Assembly (NCBI RefSeq): GCF_000190475.1
Contig: NZ_AEWH01000055.1
Coordinates: forward strand, 1 to 36,213
Source of the DNA: Ornithinibacillus scapharcae TW25
Lineage (GTDB): Bacteria; Bacillota; Bacilli; Bacillales; Amphibacillaceae
Length of the DNA stretch: 36,213 nt
Direction of reading: 5' to 3'
A model generated the notes under the pieces. The model had not been told where the DNA came from and searched no databases. It was given only the letters and a program-made list of their open reading frames with translations. A program made the position numbers and the translations under genes. Positions 1 to 8,328 of this stretch are shown piece by piece. Position 1 is the stretch's first letter. Each line of letters begins with the position of its first letter.

Positions 1-129
1 AACTATTGGGTTTAGTGCATCGGCTCCTCCTGGCTTTTGGATATAGTACGGTAATTGGTAAGTAGAGAGAAAAAATGCTATTACAATGGCAGCAAGTACT
101 GATAGAACTTGTCCTTTTGAAAATTTCAT
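1..129 (-). CDS. sepM: SepM/YlbL Lon-like PDZ protease, 5' part only
   Basis: The gene starts at ATG 129 and runs off the left edge, so only 43 codons are present. An AAAGGGG ribosome binding site lies about 7 bases upstream. The visible protein has a short basic start, one hydrophobic membrane anchor (residues about 7-22), then the stretch QLPYYIQKPGGADALNPIV. That YY-x-x-KPG-x-A-x-x-LNPIV pattern is the hallmark of the start of the YlbL/SepM family, which carries a PDZ domain and a Lon-type Ser-Lys protease domain beyond this window. Gene position next to a divergent ylbJ matches the B. subtilis ylb cluster. Family membership is clear; protease activity cannot be checked here. Confidence 0.85.
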   Translation of the reverse strand, partial: MKFSKGQVLSVLAAIVIAFFLSTYQLPYYIQKPGGADALNPIV

Positions 130-205
130 GAAGAGACCCCTTTCGTTACAGCATTTTAGGCCGTTATATTACCTATTCCAGTAAAAACTTCATCATGCAA
201 AAAGT

Positions 206-240
206 GTATGGCATATTCAGGCAATGTATGTGCGTATATT
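206..240 (+). promoter_or_regulatory. Possible SigE-type promoter for ylbJ
   Basis: GCATATT (211-217), a 15-base gap and CGTATATT (233-240) loosely resemble the mother-cell SigE consensus (KMATATT, 14-15 bases, CATACAHT). The site lies about 110 bases before the ylbJ start. ylbJ belongs to the SigE regulon in B. subtilis as I recall. The -10 matches only about five of eight bases, so this is weak. Confidence 0.25.
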
Positions 241-349
241 GGTATAGATATTCATTTTCGTCTTTTTGACATTACAATAACAAACTAGTTTTATTTTACT
301 ACTATCCAAAAATAAGTACAGTTATGCAGAGTACGTAGGAGGCAGTCTT

Positions 350-1560
350 TTGAAGCAAATTATAAAAACATTCATGTTTGCAACAATTACGATTTTTTCG
401 CATTTACTTTAATTAAATATCCTAATGATGCACTTGAAGCTAGCATACGGGGGATTGATATGTGGTGGGAGGTTGTTTTTCCTTCCTTACTCCCTTTTTT
501 CATTACAGCAGAATTATTATTGAGTTTTGGAGTGGTAAAATTTTTGGGAGTAATGTTTGAACCAATTATGCGTCCATTATTTAATGTTCCTGGTGTCGGT
601 AGTTTTGCCTGGATTATGGGAATGGTTAGTGGTTACCCAACAGGTGCCAAAATTTCCGTGCGCTTAAGGGAGCAAAATCAAATCTCTCAAATTGAGGCAG
701 AGCGTCTTGTAGCATTTACTAATTCATCTAGTCCTTTATTTATATTTGGTGCGATATCTGTAGGGTTTTTTCATGATTCTAGACTTGGTATCTTACTTGC
801 AACTGCACACTATGTAGGAAATGCAATTACAGGTATTTGTATGCGATTTTATGGAAGAAAAGTGGATAAGCCTAAGAGAAAAGAGAAAAGAAACGTATCG
901 CTTAAAAGAGCATTTCACGAAATGCATCATACCCGTATGGAGGACAAGCGACCATTTGGGGAAATCATGGGAGATGCCGTTATTAACTCGATAAAAACCC
1001 TAGTGATGGTAGGCGGATTTATCATATTATTTTCGGTATTAAATAAGATGCTATTCTTAATTGGAATTACACCACTGATCGCCTCCGCATTCCAAAATAT
1101 TTTCCAGTTCTTGTTCATCCCGATAGAATTAGCATTACCCTTTATTTCTGGTCTTTTTGAGATAACATTAGGTGCCAACATGATTTCAAAAGAAAATATG
1201 GATCCTTTTCTTGCTAGTGTTATATTAGTAAGCTTCATCCTTGGTTTTAATGGTTTTTCCATACAAGCTCAAGTGGCAAGCATTATCTCAAAACAGAACA
1301 TTCGATTCTATCCCTATTTCCTAGCGCGGATATTACACGGATTTATCGCTAGTATTTTAGCAATCTTACTTTATAAACCGCTCTATTTAGATAGAAAGGA
1401 AACAGATATTGTAGATATGCCTGTTACTATCCCTGTTCAGAACTCGGAATGGACAAACATTCTATTGTTATTCGAGCAATACGGGCCAATCATTACGATA
1501 GCAACATTCGGTATCGGTATTACCATTCTATATCATCGTATGAAAACAAATATAAAATAA
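350..1560 (+). CDS. ylbJ: YlbJ sporulation integral membrane protein, apparent frameshift near the start
   Basis: A multi-spanning membrane protein of the YlbJ family (nucleoside-transporter/Gate fold), linked to spore formation and located in membranes. The intact frame runs from ATG 460 to TAA 1558-1560 (366 aa) and opens with MWWEVVFPSLLPFF, which in relatives follows an N-terminal membrane helix. That helix is present in another frame: TTG 350 has a perfect AGGAGG at 337-342, seven bases upstream, and encodes a hydrophobic start. That frame stops at TAA after crossing a run of six T (393-398). Adding one T joins the two frames into a normal-length protein (about 403 aa) reading TITIFFAFTLIKYPNDALEA across the join. 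Alternatively translation could restart at ATG 460, which has GGGGG nearby, losing the first helix. A sequencing error, a real mutation or slippage could each explain it. Confidence 0.85.
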
Positions 1561-1562
1561 CC

Positions 1563-1607
1563 AAAAACTACCACATTCCTAATGTTTTTGGAAATGTGGT
1601 AGTTTTT
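1563..1607. terminator. Bidirectional terminator between ylbJ and coaD
   Basis: Perfect 15-bp inverted repeat: 1563-1577 (starting AAAAACTACC) pairs with 1593-1607 (ending GGTAGTTTTT). A-tract on one side and T-tract on the other let it serve both convergent genes. Confidence 0.9.
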
Positions 1608-1657
1608 CACATAGAGTAACCATTATCTAGATTAAAGCTCCTATAATCCAACAATTT

Positions 1658-2717
<1,060 letters not shown>

Positions 2718-2847
2718 ATTCTCACCTCTAGTCACTCACTCGTAACAATCCTACCATAAAGAAAAATGAATATGAAACAGAAAATATTTTTTTCTAAAAA
2801 AATTGTCTAGGAGGTATATATATTTCACCTTTGTACATAATAGCTTA

Positions 2848-3001
2848 ATGGAACAGCTAATGCGTAGCTTGGTTGTTTCAAACACGGAGAAGACTTACAC
2901 TTCCCCATAAGTTCTCCTCCGGTTTCTCCTCTCCCTTTGCCTTTTTGTTTTCTAGCAAGAAAACAAAGGGACCTGCAGAATTATTTCTGCAGGTTTTTTT
3001 A
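2848..3001 (+). ncRNA. roxS: Putative RoxS/RsaE trans-acting small RNA
   Basis: No convincing protein gene lies in this 362-bp gap, but a full small-RNA layout is visible on the plus strand. A hairpin (GGAGAA at 2886-2891 and CTTA pairing with TAAG and TTCTCC, 2908-2917) exposes a loop containing TTCCCC. It is followed by C-rich single-stranded tracts (TCTCCTCC, TTTCTCCTCTCCC, 2913-2935), a TTTGTTTTCT/AGAAAACAAA hairpin (2944-2967), and a strong terminator ACCTGCAGAA/TTCTGCAGGT plus seven or more T (2971-3001). CCCC loops and CUUUGUUU-type tails that pair with Shine-Dalgarno sequences are hallmarks of RsaE/RoxS, which tunes central metabolism to NADH and respiration in Bacillus and Staphylococcus. 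I recall roxS sitting between ylbG and ylbH (rsmD) in B. subtilis, as here. The 5' end is uncertain (TACATAAT near 2834-2841 may be the -10). A TTTCACC half site at 2823-2829 weakly resembles a Rex box. Confidence 0.72.
2971..3001 (+). terminator. Terminator of the RoxS-like RNA
   Basis: 10-bp perfect stem ACCTGCAGAA (2971-2980) / TTCTGCAGGT (2985-2994), four-base loop, then a T run to about 3001. No plus-strand protein gene precedes it, which supports a small RNA. Confidence 0.9.
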
Positions 3002-3040
3002 TATCGTTTAATAGGAGCTCAAATCTTCACGAAAGTATGC

Positions 3041-3078
3041 AAAAACCAAAAACCTTCGCGATTTAGAACCGCGAAGGT
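3041..3078 (-). terminator. Terminator of the ylbC-side ylb genes after ylbG
   Basis: 9-bp stem ACCTTCGCG (3052-3060) / CGCGAAGGT (3070-3078). Read on the minus strand it is followed by TTTTTGGTTTTTG. It begins directly beyond the ylbG stop. Confidence 0.85.
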
Positions 3079-3079
3079 G

Positions 3080-3355
3080 TTATATTCCCATTTTATAGTC
3101 ATATTGTTTCGCCTTATCTGGCTTAGCATTCTCATACTCAGTCCGTATAAACGGTTTATATGAACGATCTACCCGTGAGATAAACGGATATTTCAATAGC
3201 TTCTTTTCCATTTCTTCCACTTCAGATTGGTCAACATACATAACAGCATACTTCAACTTCCTAGATGTATAAAGAATGTTTCCCAATCGTTTAAGTTGCT
3301 TTATATTCTTTGAATGTTGATACCAAACAATAATCCCTTGTCTCTTAGTTCTCAT
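3080..3355 (-). CDS. ylbG: YlbG family protein (DUF2129/UPF0298)
   Basis: Small cytosolic protein, 91 aa from ATG 3355, of the UPF0298 family found throughout Bacilli. No biochemical role is established. The start reads MRTKRQGIIVWYQHSK, matching the RxGxIVWY start typical of the family; the rest is charged and rich in Lys/Tyr. ATG 3355 is preferred because GTGAGG lies six bases upstream; the open frame extends four codons further to a GTG that is part of that ribosome binding site. It is the last gene of the ylbD-ylbE-ricF-ylbG group and is followed immediately by a terminator. Confidence 0.88.
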   Translation of the reverse strand: MRTKRQGIIVWYQHSKNIKQLKRLGNILYTSRKLKYAVMYVDQSEVEEMEKKLLKYPFISRVDRSYKPFIRTEYENAKPDKAKQYDYKMGI

Positions 3356-3427
3356 AAAAATCCTCACAATTTCTATCGTTTTGAAATAGTTTATCAGAAT
3401 ATAAGCTCTATTACAATCATGGTAAAT

Positions 3428-3862
3428 TTATGAGGCTTTACATCCACAGCCTCCACCACTGCCACATCCACTATCCGATAGGGCTGCTCCGTCAAGCGGC
3501 ACTTTTATTTGAGTACTCACGCTATTAGCAATATATTGACTAATCTCGTCTAATAAGCTCTGGAAATTTCGTTCAGCTATTTTAAAAGCTGCAACTTTAT
3601 CATGTAAATCTAGGGCACGTTTACGAGTACGGACCTGTTTCATAATTTCAGAGTAATCAGGATGATATCTACCAAATCTCTGTACATCTTCATATTGATC
3701 TTTAACAGCATTAAATTCTTTTATCAGCTGTTGAGCTTCTCTATCATTATATAATTCTTCTTTAGCATTTCGATATGCTTCATAGACCTCAGAGTTAAGT
3801 ACCATTTTACCTAGCATTTCAGAGTGGTCTAATATATTCACATATTCTAGGGTAGCTATCAT
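3428..3862 (-). CDS. ricF: RicF (YlbF), Fe-S subunit of the RicAFT complex
   Basis: 144-aa YlbF/YmcA-family protein. In B. subtilis RicF with RicA (YmcA) and RicT (YaaT) forms a complex carrying [4Fe-4S] clusters that stimulates RNase Y processing and affects competence, biofilm formation and sporulation. The helical YlbF domain fills most of the protein, including QYEDVQRFGRYHPDY at about 56-70. The C-terminal tail carries a Gly/Cys-rich cluster (Cys133, Cys139, Cys141) matching the cysteine tail of B. subtilis RicF thought to ligate iron-sulfur. ATG 3862 has GGAGGTG about nine bases upstream. It lies 56 bases downstream of ylbE on the same strand, the usual order. Confidence 0.93.
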   Translation of the reverse strand: MIATLEYVNILDHSEMLGKMVLNSEVYEAYRNAKEELYNDREAQQLIKEFNAVKDQYEDVQRFGRYHPDYSEIMKQVRTRKRALDLHDKVAAFKIAERNFQSLLDEISQYIANSVSTQIKVPLDGAALSDSGCGSGGGCGCKAS

Positions 3863-3918
3863 TTAAATATTCACCTCCACCACTAGTTTATCACTAATCT
3901 GGCGAAAATGAAAAACAA

Positions 3919-4152
3919 TTAATCTTTCATCATTTCTGTAAATTGTAAAAGCATGCTAAGCATTTGGACATTATTTCCAACCTTTTCTACTTTTTGTGAA
4001 AGAGTCTTACCATAATACCGCTTTGCTTCTTTCTCCATCTCCGTAATACGTAAAGGATCTCTACTGAGGTAGCGATACCATATTGGATTAAAGCGGATAA
4101 AATTAATTAGATCTGGTCTAGTAGTCAGAAACTGACGAAGTTCTTGATTCAT
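3919..4152 (-). CDS. ylbE: YlbE-like family protein
   Basis: 77-aa basic protein of the YlbE family, function unknown, confined to Bacillaceae. Recognisable core: TRPDLINFIRFNPIWYRYLSRDP (about residues 12-34 here, only described as the RPxL...PxWYRxLSR pattern), then a YYGKT/QKVEK segment and a C-terminal helix. Start choice is uncertain: ATG 4152 aligns with relatives, but GTG 4161 overlaps the ylbD stop by one base (TAGTG) and has AGGGA just upstream. Either way translation is likely coupled to ylbD. Confidence 0.85.
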   Translation of the reverse strand: MNQELRQFLTTRPDLINFIRFNPIWYRYLSRDPLRITEMEKEAKRYYGKTLSQKVEKVGNNVQMLSMLLQFTEMMKD

Positions 4153-4160
4153 CGCAATCA

Positions 4161-4544
4161 CTAATCCCTAAACCAACCAAATGGGGGGCGTTCTTGTTGA
4201 GGATTTCCTCTTTTATTCCCTTGGAATTGATCTAATAGCTCTTGAACGGTAGCAATAGTCCCACTCAGTTGGTGAACTTGTTTTTGTACTTTATTGATGT
4301 CAACATTTTCAAAATAGCGCATCATTTGACCCAATAACTCATTCTTTTGGTCATTACTTGACTCTGATCCAACATGCTCATCCTTATACTCATCCCAAAA
4401 AGCATCTTCCTCACCTAGTAATAGCCATTTCTCATAGTATTCTTGCCAAGATCTACCCGTTTTTCTCAATTCCTTTCTAAGTTTGGGATGTTGATTAATA
4501 AACTCACGAAATTGTCGCACTGTTGGATGTAACTCACTGCTCAT
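4161..4544 (-). CDS. ylbD: YlbD, putative spore coat protein
   Basis: 127-aa protein of the YlbD coat-protein family, found in spore-forming Bacillaceae and annotated from B. subtilis as a spore coat or coat-associated protein. It opens with a helical HPTVRQFREFINQHPKLRKE segment and contains KTGRSWQEYYEKWLLLGEED, a conserved block where a tryptophan-rich helix is followed by acidic residues. The C-terminus is Gln/Pro/Gly-rich and ends in PPFGWFRD. ATG 4544 is chosen because AAAGGGGTG sits about five bases upstream; a GTG three codons earlier lies in that motif. It heads the ylbDE-ricF-ylbG group. Confidence 0.88.
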   Translation of the reverse strand: MSSELHPTVRQFREFINQHPKLRKELRKTGRSWQEYYEKWLLLGEEDAFWDEYKDEHVGSESSNDQKNELLGQMMRYFENVDINKVQKQVHQLSGTIATVQELLDQFQGNKRGNPQQERPPFGWFRD

Positions 4545-4721
4545 ACTAATCACCCCTTTACGATATCTGTTACCATAACGTAGTATATTCTATGCTTTTT
4601 AGAAAATCTCTGTGCATTTTACCTAACAATATATGACACCTTTACATAGAAGATTCATTACTCGAACGTAATAGCTGTCTCTCTCATCCCCTTTCATAAA
4701 TACATGAAATTAATTTCATAC

Positions 4722-4762
4722 AAAAAACACACTTCTGCCACATTCCAACATTAGTGTGCTTT
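4722..4762 (-). terminator. Terminator downstream of ylbC
   Basis: On the minus strand AAAGCACACT pairs with AGTGTGTTTT around a 19-base loop and runs into T6 (4722-4727 as A on the plus strand). The stem holds one G-T pair. Confidence 0.6.
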
Positions 4763-4774
4763 GTCAGGTGTTTT

Positions 4775-5845
4775 CTAAAAAGGCTTTGTTAAGAAATTTT
4801 GTGTATAGTAAAGCCGATAGACACCAACGCCAAGGTGAGTATAATCCGAATTTAATAATGCTTCCCGGTGTCCTTTACTGTTAAGCCAACCTTCTACAGC
4901 TGCAGGTGCATCGATATATTGAGCGGCGATATTTTCTCCTGCTGAAAAATAAGCGATATCTTTTGCTTCAAGACGTTCCTTTAGGCCATTCCCGTTTGGA
5001 CTGTAGTGAGAAAAGTAATTTTTATCAGCCATGTCTTTACTATGCAAGAATGCAACCTCACTAACGTTATCCTCCCAAGACAAAGTCTTCCGGTCAAAGC
5101 TATGACGAATGACATTTGTTATATCAAATATTTGCTGTTCCATTCCATGCTCTATTTCATCCCATTCCTTTTGGGTCAGATTTGGCCCTTCTGGAAGTTT
5201 CCCTCGATACCTTAATCCGTATGGCCGCTGAGTCAATAATACATCTCCAGTCATGATACGAACCGAGGACAGTTTATCAGTGAAAGTGTCAAAATAGACC
5301 TGAAGAAATAGATTATCTGATAGCTTTACTAAGGGACGCATTTCCATATCCTTTTCATCTAATAAAAAGGTATAACTAGAAATTCCATTTGAGTACGTTA
5401 CTTCTTCCGTAAATTCAAGCTCTTTTTCCACACTTTTATAACTATCCCCTACAGAAAAAGGTTGAATTTGAATATCTTTACCGGTTGCATAAATGGTTTC
5501 GATTTTATCCTCTTTAACGCCAAATTGAATATACTGTGTTTGCTTGTTAGTATACACCCACCACGTATAACCATAACTACTCTGGTCCTTGCGAATTGGC
5601 TCCCCTAGTTCCTCCACTAACTCATTCGTATTTTTTCCGATCCACTGATAAATCTCACCTTGAAATTTTTGATTTTTGATGATATTTTCTGGTACAGTCT
5701 TTTCCATTAGCTCATTTTTCTTTTGAGATATTATATGACTGATACTATCAATTGCCTCATCTGGCTCTAGTTGATTCTTCTCCAATACATAAAAAGTTAC
5801 TAGTGCAATTATGACAAAAAGTACAAAACCTTTTATAATTCGCAT
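4775..5845 (-). CDS. ylbC: CAP-domain (SCP/PR1-like) exported protein
   Basis: 356-aa protein with an N-terminal membrane anchor or signal (residues about 3-20, IIKGFVLFVIIALVTFYVL), a middle CAP-associated domain (about 70-210, including the WIGKNTNELVEELGEP repeat-like unit) and a C-terminal YkwD-type CAP domain. The CAP part contains LHSKDMADKNYFSHYSP, GENIAAQY and GHREALLNSDYTHLGVGVY, the usual conserved His/Glu set. CAP proteins act outside the membrane; no enzymatic role is proven for YlbC. ATG 5845 is used because GAGGGAG lies eight bases upstream; the frame also has TTG two codons earlier. Downstream hairpin is its terminator. B. subtilis has the same gene next to ylbD. Confidence 0.88.
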   Translation of the reverse strand: MRIIKGFVLFVIIALVTFYVLEKNQLEPDEAIDSISHIISQKKNELMEKTVPENIIKNQKFQGEIYQWIGKNTNELVEELGEPIRKDQSSYGYTWWVYTNKQTQYIQFGVKEDKIETIYATGKDIQIQPFSVGDSYKSVEKELEFTEEVTYSNGISSYTFLLDEKDMEMRPLVKLSDNLFLQVYFDTFTDKLSSVRIMTGDVLLTQRPYGLRYRGKLPEGPNLTQKEWDEIEHGMEQQIFDITNVIRHSFDRKTLSWEDNVSEVAFLHSKDMADKNYFSHYSPNGNGLKERLEAKDIAYFSAGENIAAQYIDAPAAVEGWLNSKGHREALLNSDYTHLGVGVYRLYYTQNFLTKPF

Positions 5846-5870
5846 TCCCAAAACTCCCTCTATTACGTTT

Positions 5871-5897
5871 TATAGTAAAACTATATGATTTACTATA
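5871..5897. repeat. Inverted repeat in the ylbC leader
   Basis: TATAGTAAA (5871-5879) and TTTACTATA (5889-5897) are exact inverted copies separated by nine bases, 26 bases before the ylbC start codon. It could be a protein-binding dyad or part of a promoter (TATAAAA runs through it). The rest of the 5846-6148 gap is AT-rich and shows no gene; it must hold divergent promoters for ylbC and yugN. Confidence 0.5.
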
Positions 5898-6148
5898 ATA
5901 GAAAATACATGAAACCCATAAAAAACTAGTGCACTATCCTAATTTATTTCAACTTCTCTAGTAAATTATACTCTTCCATCCTTCCTTTTTATATCAGAAT
6001 AGTTTTGATCGTATAAATGCTAAGTTATTTTATGGAATAAAAATGACATATTAGAGAGGCAATTCACCAAAAATTTCCCATTTTCATTGCAACTTATGCT
6101 AATTAATACTATTATTAGGTTAGTGAGCAAAAATGTGAGGTGTATAAA

Positions 6149-6517
6149 ATGAAATTTGAAAACTTAGGAATTGAAGATACAGTAGTTGATATTAAACCAT
6201 TAGATTTATTGATGGGAAATCATGCATTCATTCGTGCTGGACAGTGGGATTATGAACGCGTAACATATGACTACAAGATTGGTTCCAATGAAAAAAACAT
6301 TACATACTATATCCGTATTCAAGGATATGCAATTGAAGGCGAAGTCGATCGCAAAGATGCAGTTATTAAACTACTTCCACCATTACTTGGTAAACATTAC
6401 TATCCACACGGTGTAGAGTATGGTGAAGATGAAAACATCCCGGGGAATATTATAGAACGTGCAACAAAAATACTTGAAAAAGTCAGTGCAGATTTAAAAG
6501 AATTCAAAGCTGAGTAA
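6149..6517 (+). CDS. YugN-like family protein
   Basis: 122-aa cytosolic protein matching the YugN-like family of Bacillaceae. Diagnostic stretches are RAGQWDYERVTYDYK (about residues 26-40) and the later GKHYYPHGVEYGEDE. Its role is unknown. I start at ATG 6149 (MKFENLGIEDTVVD) because GAGGTG lies six bases upstream and relatives begin with the same MxFENxGIED. The next codons upstream contain GTG but no separate ribosome binding site. Single-gene unit with its own terminator; in B. subtilis yugN lies elsewhere, so this placement is specific to this lineage. Confidence 0.88.
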   Translation: MKFENLGIEDTVVDIKPLDLLMGNHAFIRAGQWDYERVTYDYKIGSNEKNITYYIRIQGYAIEGEVDRKDAVIKLLPPLLGKHYYPHGVEYGEDENIPGNIIERATKILEKVSADLKEFKAE

Positions 6518-6526
6518 TAAATACAT

Positions 6527-6563
6527 GAGCCAACTATTCTATTCGTAAATAGTTGGCTCTTTT
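6527..6563 (+). terminator. Terminator of the yugN-like gene
   Basis: 12-bp perfect stem GAGCCAACTATT (6527-6538) / AATAGTTGGCTC (6548-6559) followed by TTTT. Confidence 0.88.
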
Positions 6564-6683
6564 CTCATTTCATGTAACGTTACGTTCAACCATACTATGA
6601 AAGTCCTATTCAATAGGCATATTTCGTGTATTATTTTGTATAAATAATACAAATTTCTGTTTAATTGGAAAGGAGCAACCTTT

Positions 6684-7727
6684 TTGTTACGAAAAGTAAT
6701 AGGTTTCATTTTAGTAGTTTTACTATTACTAGTAGGTTATTATTTGCTTTCCCTATCAATTCCTCTAGTAATTGCATTATTAACAGCATTGGCGCTAAAT
6801 CCCCTCATTCGACTATGTCAAAATCGATTAAAGCTTACTAGAAAGGTTTCAGTCATTATTGTATTTTTATTATTCTTATTTGTCGTTGGTATTGCTGGAA
6901 CTTTCCTGATCACAAAGTCAGTAGCACAGGCAATCAACTTTGCAGAAAATGTTCCTTCGCACATCAATAACATCAATCGAATATATGGTGAATGGGAAGA
7001 TAAAATGATTGCTTATGGCAAAGATTTACCCGATGAATTCGTTGACTCTGTAACACATAGCTTCGATACATATATTAATCAGCTAACCATCTTACTGAAA
7101 GAGAAATTAACAATAAGTAAGATTGCAGGGATATTTTCACAAATTCCGCAATATATTGTAAGCATTCTTGTATACTTGATTGCATTATTTATGTTTATGC
7201 TAGAATTACCAATCCTTAGAAAAAAAGTTTATCTCATTTTCACAAAAGAAACTGCCAAAAAAGTAGCATTTATGAACAGTCGAATCAAAAATGTTATTGT
7301 TGGATTTTTTAAGGCGCAATTCCTTGTTAGTTTACTAATTTTTGCAGCATCATTAATTGGGTTATTTATTATTGCCCCAGAGGTTGCACTTATCATGTCA
7401 TTAATTATTTGGATTATTGATATTATCCCGATTATTGGCTCAATCATTATACTTGGACCATGGGCATTAATTATGTTTATGGCAGGAAATGTCCAACTAG
7501 GTATCGAGTTATCGATTCTAGCAATTATACTGTTAGCTATTAGAAGAACTGTAGAACCAAAAGTAATGGGGAAACATATGGGATTATCTCCTTTAGCCAC
7601 GCTGATTTCAATGTTTTTAGGGCTTAAGATATTCGGATTATTAGGCTTTATTATTGGGCCACTACTCGTCATCATTTACACTTCGGCAAGGGAAGCTGAA
7701 ATCATAAAACTAAATATAAAATTGTAA
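6684..7727 (+). CDS. ytvI: AI-2E family transporter / YtvI-like sporulation membrane protein
   Basis: 347-aa polytopic membrane protein of the AI-2E exporter (PerM/UPF0118) superfamily. It has two or three N-terminal membrane helices (about 4-35 and 55-80), a less hydrophobic middle (about 85-145), then five or so C-terminal helices. DIIPIIGSIIILGPW (about residues 249-263) and KVMGKHMGLSPLATLISMF near the end are typical of the family. The overall pattern suits the YtvI branch, associated with sporulation in Bacillus, but I cannot exclude a paralogue such as YueF or YubA, and the substrate is unknown. Start is TTG 6684 with AAGGAG nine bases upstream. It is monocistronic and ends at a shared hairpin facing the cta genes. 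Confidence 0.8.
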   Translation: MLRKVIGFILVVLLLLVGYYLLSLSIPLVIALLTALALNPLIRLCQNRLKLTRKVSVIIVFLLFLFVVGIAGTFLITKSVAQAINFAENVPSHINNINRIYGEWEDKMIAYGKDLPDEFVDSVTHSFDTYINQLTILLKEKLTISKIAGIFSQIPQYIVSILVYLIALFMFMLELPILRKKVYLIFTKETAKKVAFMNSRIKNVIVGFFKAQFLVSLLIFAASLIGLFIIAPEVALIMSLIIWIIDIIPIIGSIIILGPWALIMFMAGNVQLGIELSILAIILLAIRRTVEPKVMGKHMGLSPLATLISMFLGLKIFGLLGFIIGPLLVIIYTSAREAEIIKLNIKL

Positions 7728-7743
7728 CTATATGTATGTTATA

Positions 7744-7799
7744 AAAAATCCGAACTACCATCGAAATTGTAATTCTTTTCGAGTGTAGTTCGGATTTTT
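7744..7799. terminator. Bidirectional terminator between the ytvI-like gene and ctaM
   Basis: 15-bp perfect inverted repeat AAAAATCCGAACTAC (7744-7758) / GTAGTTCGGATTTTT (7785-7799), with a further TCG/CGA pair inside. Serves both convergent units. Confidence 0.9.
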
Positions 7800-7819
7800 A
7801 GATTTAGTTAAGATTAAGA

Positions 7820-8275
7820 TTATGTACCTAAAATAGCTTTTATTAAACTGGTAGTTTGACCGCCATCAAACAATACATAAAGTAATAAGTACACTGCAAT
7901 TCCAGTAATAGCAGAACCAAACCAAATAATAGATGTAATTGGTCCAATTTTTCGGTGTTTGGAGATTTTCCGTTTAAATGCTAAATATAACGTTACCAAA
8001 CCAAAAACTGCACCTGTAGTTGCTAATGTAATATGAAAGATTAGAAAAATAGTGTAATATATTTCTAATTCTTCTGGACCACCAAAACTTGTATTCCCCA
8101 TAAAAATAGTACGTGACATATAAATTGTAAAGAAAATTAAAGCACTAATTGCAGCAGCAATCATCGTCTTCTTATGTAGTTTTGGTCGATCTGTTGCGAT
8201 AAAACGCCATCCAAATGCAACTAATACCGCACTTAAAAAAATAAAAAATGTACTAATCGTTGGTAAAATTGCCAT
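7820..8275 (-). CDS. ctaM: CtaM-type oxidase assembly protein (DUF420)
   Basis: 151-aa membrane protein of the DUF420 family (YozB/CtaM) with four predicted helices (about 7-27, 36-56, 72-97, 114-140). Conserved histidines sit at the membrane faces (His34 in LHKKT, His81 in FHITLA, His107 in SKHRK). In Staphylococcus aureus CtaM is needed for an active aa3 quinol oxidase, so an assembly or heme/copper delivery role is likely for the oxidase encoded upstream. It is the last gene after ctaG, 52 bases downstream. A GGAAGGGGA motif lies about nine bases before ATG 8275. A GC-rich hairpin in the ctaG-ctaM gap is listed separately. Confidence 0.88.
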   Translation of the reverse strand: MAILPTISTFFIFLSAVLVAFGWRFIATDRPKLHKKTMIAAAISALIFFTIYMSRTIFMGNTSFGGPEELEIYYTIFLIFHITLATTGAVFGLVTLYLAFKRKISKHRKIGPITSIIWFGSAITGIAVYLLLYVLFDGGQTTSLIKAILGT

Positions 8276-8302
8276 ATCACTATTCCCCTTCCTAAAACTA
8301 AG

Positions 8303-8328
8303 AAGGAGGAGGACTTAGACCCTCCTCC
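8303..8328 (-). other. Intercistronic GC-rich hairpin between ctaG and ctaM
   Basis: On the minus strand AGGAGGAGG pairs with CCTCCTCCT around an eight-base loop, starting at the last base of the ctaG stop codon. The 9-bp stem buries a strong Shine-Dalgarno-like run. It is followed by TTCTTAGTTTT, a poor T tract, so it may be a partial terminator or a stability element rather than a full stop. Confidence 0.6.

Noticed and set aside
2873-3163. 96-codon plus-strand open frame across the rsmD-ylbG gap
   Set aside because: It contains a Rho-independent terminator and two other hairpins, overlaps the ylbG end, has Phe/Ser/Arg-rich composition and no ribosome binding site; the RoxS-like RNA explains the structure better.
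7229-7675. 148-codon minus-strand frame opposite the ytvI-like gene
   Set aside because: Shadow frame, rich in Ile/Asn as expected from reversed hydrophobic codons.
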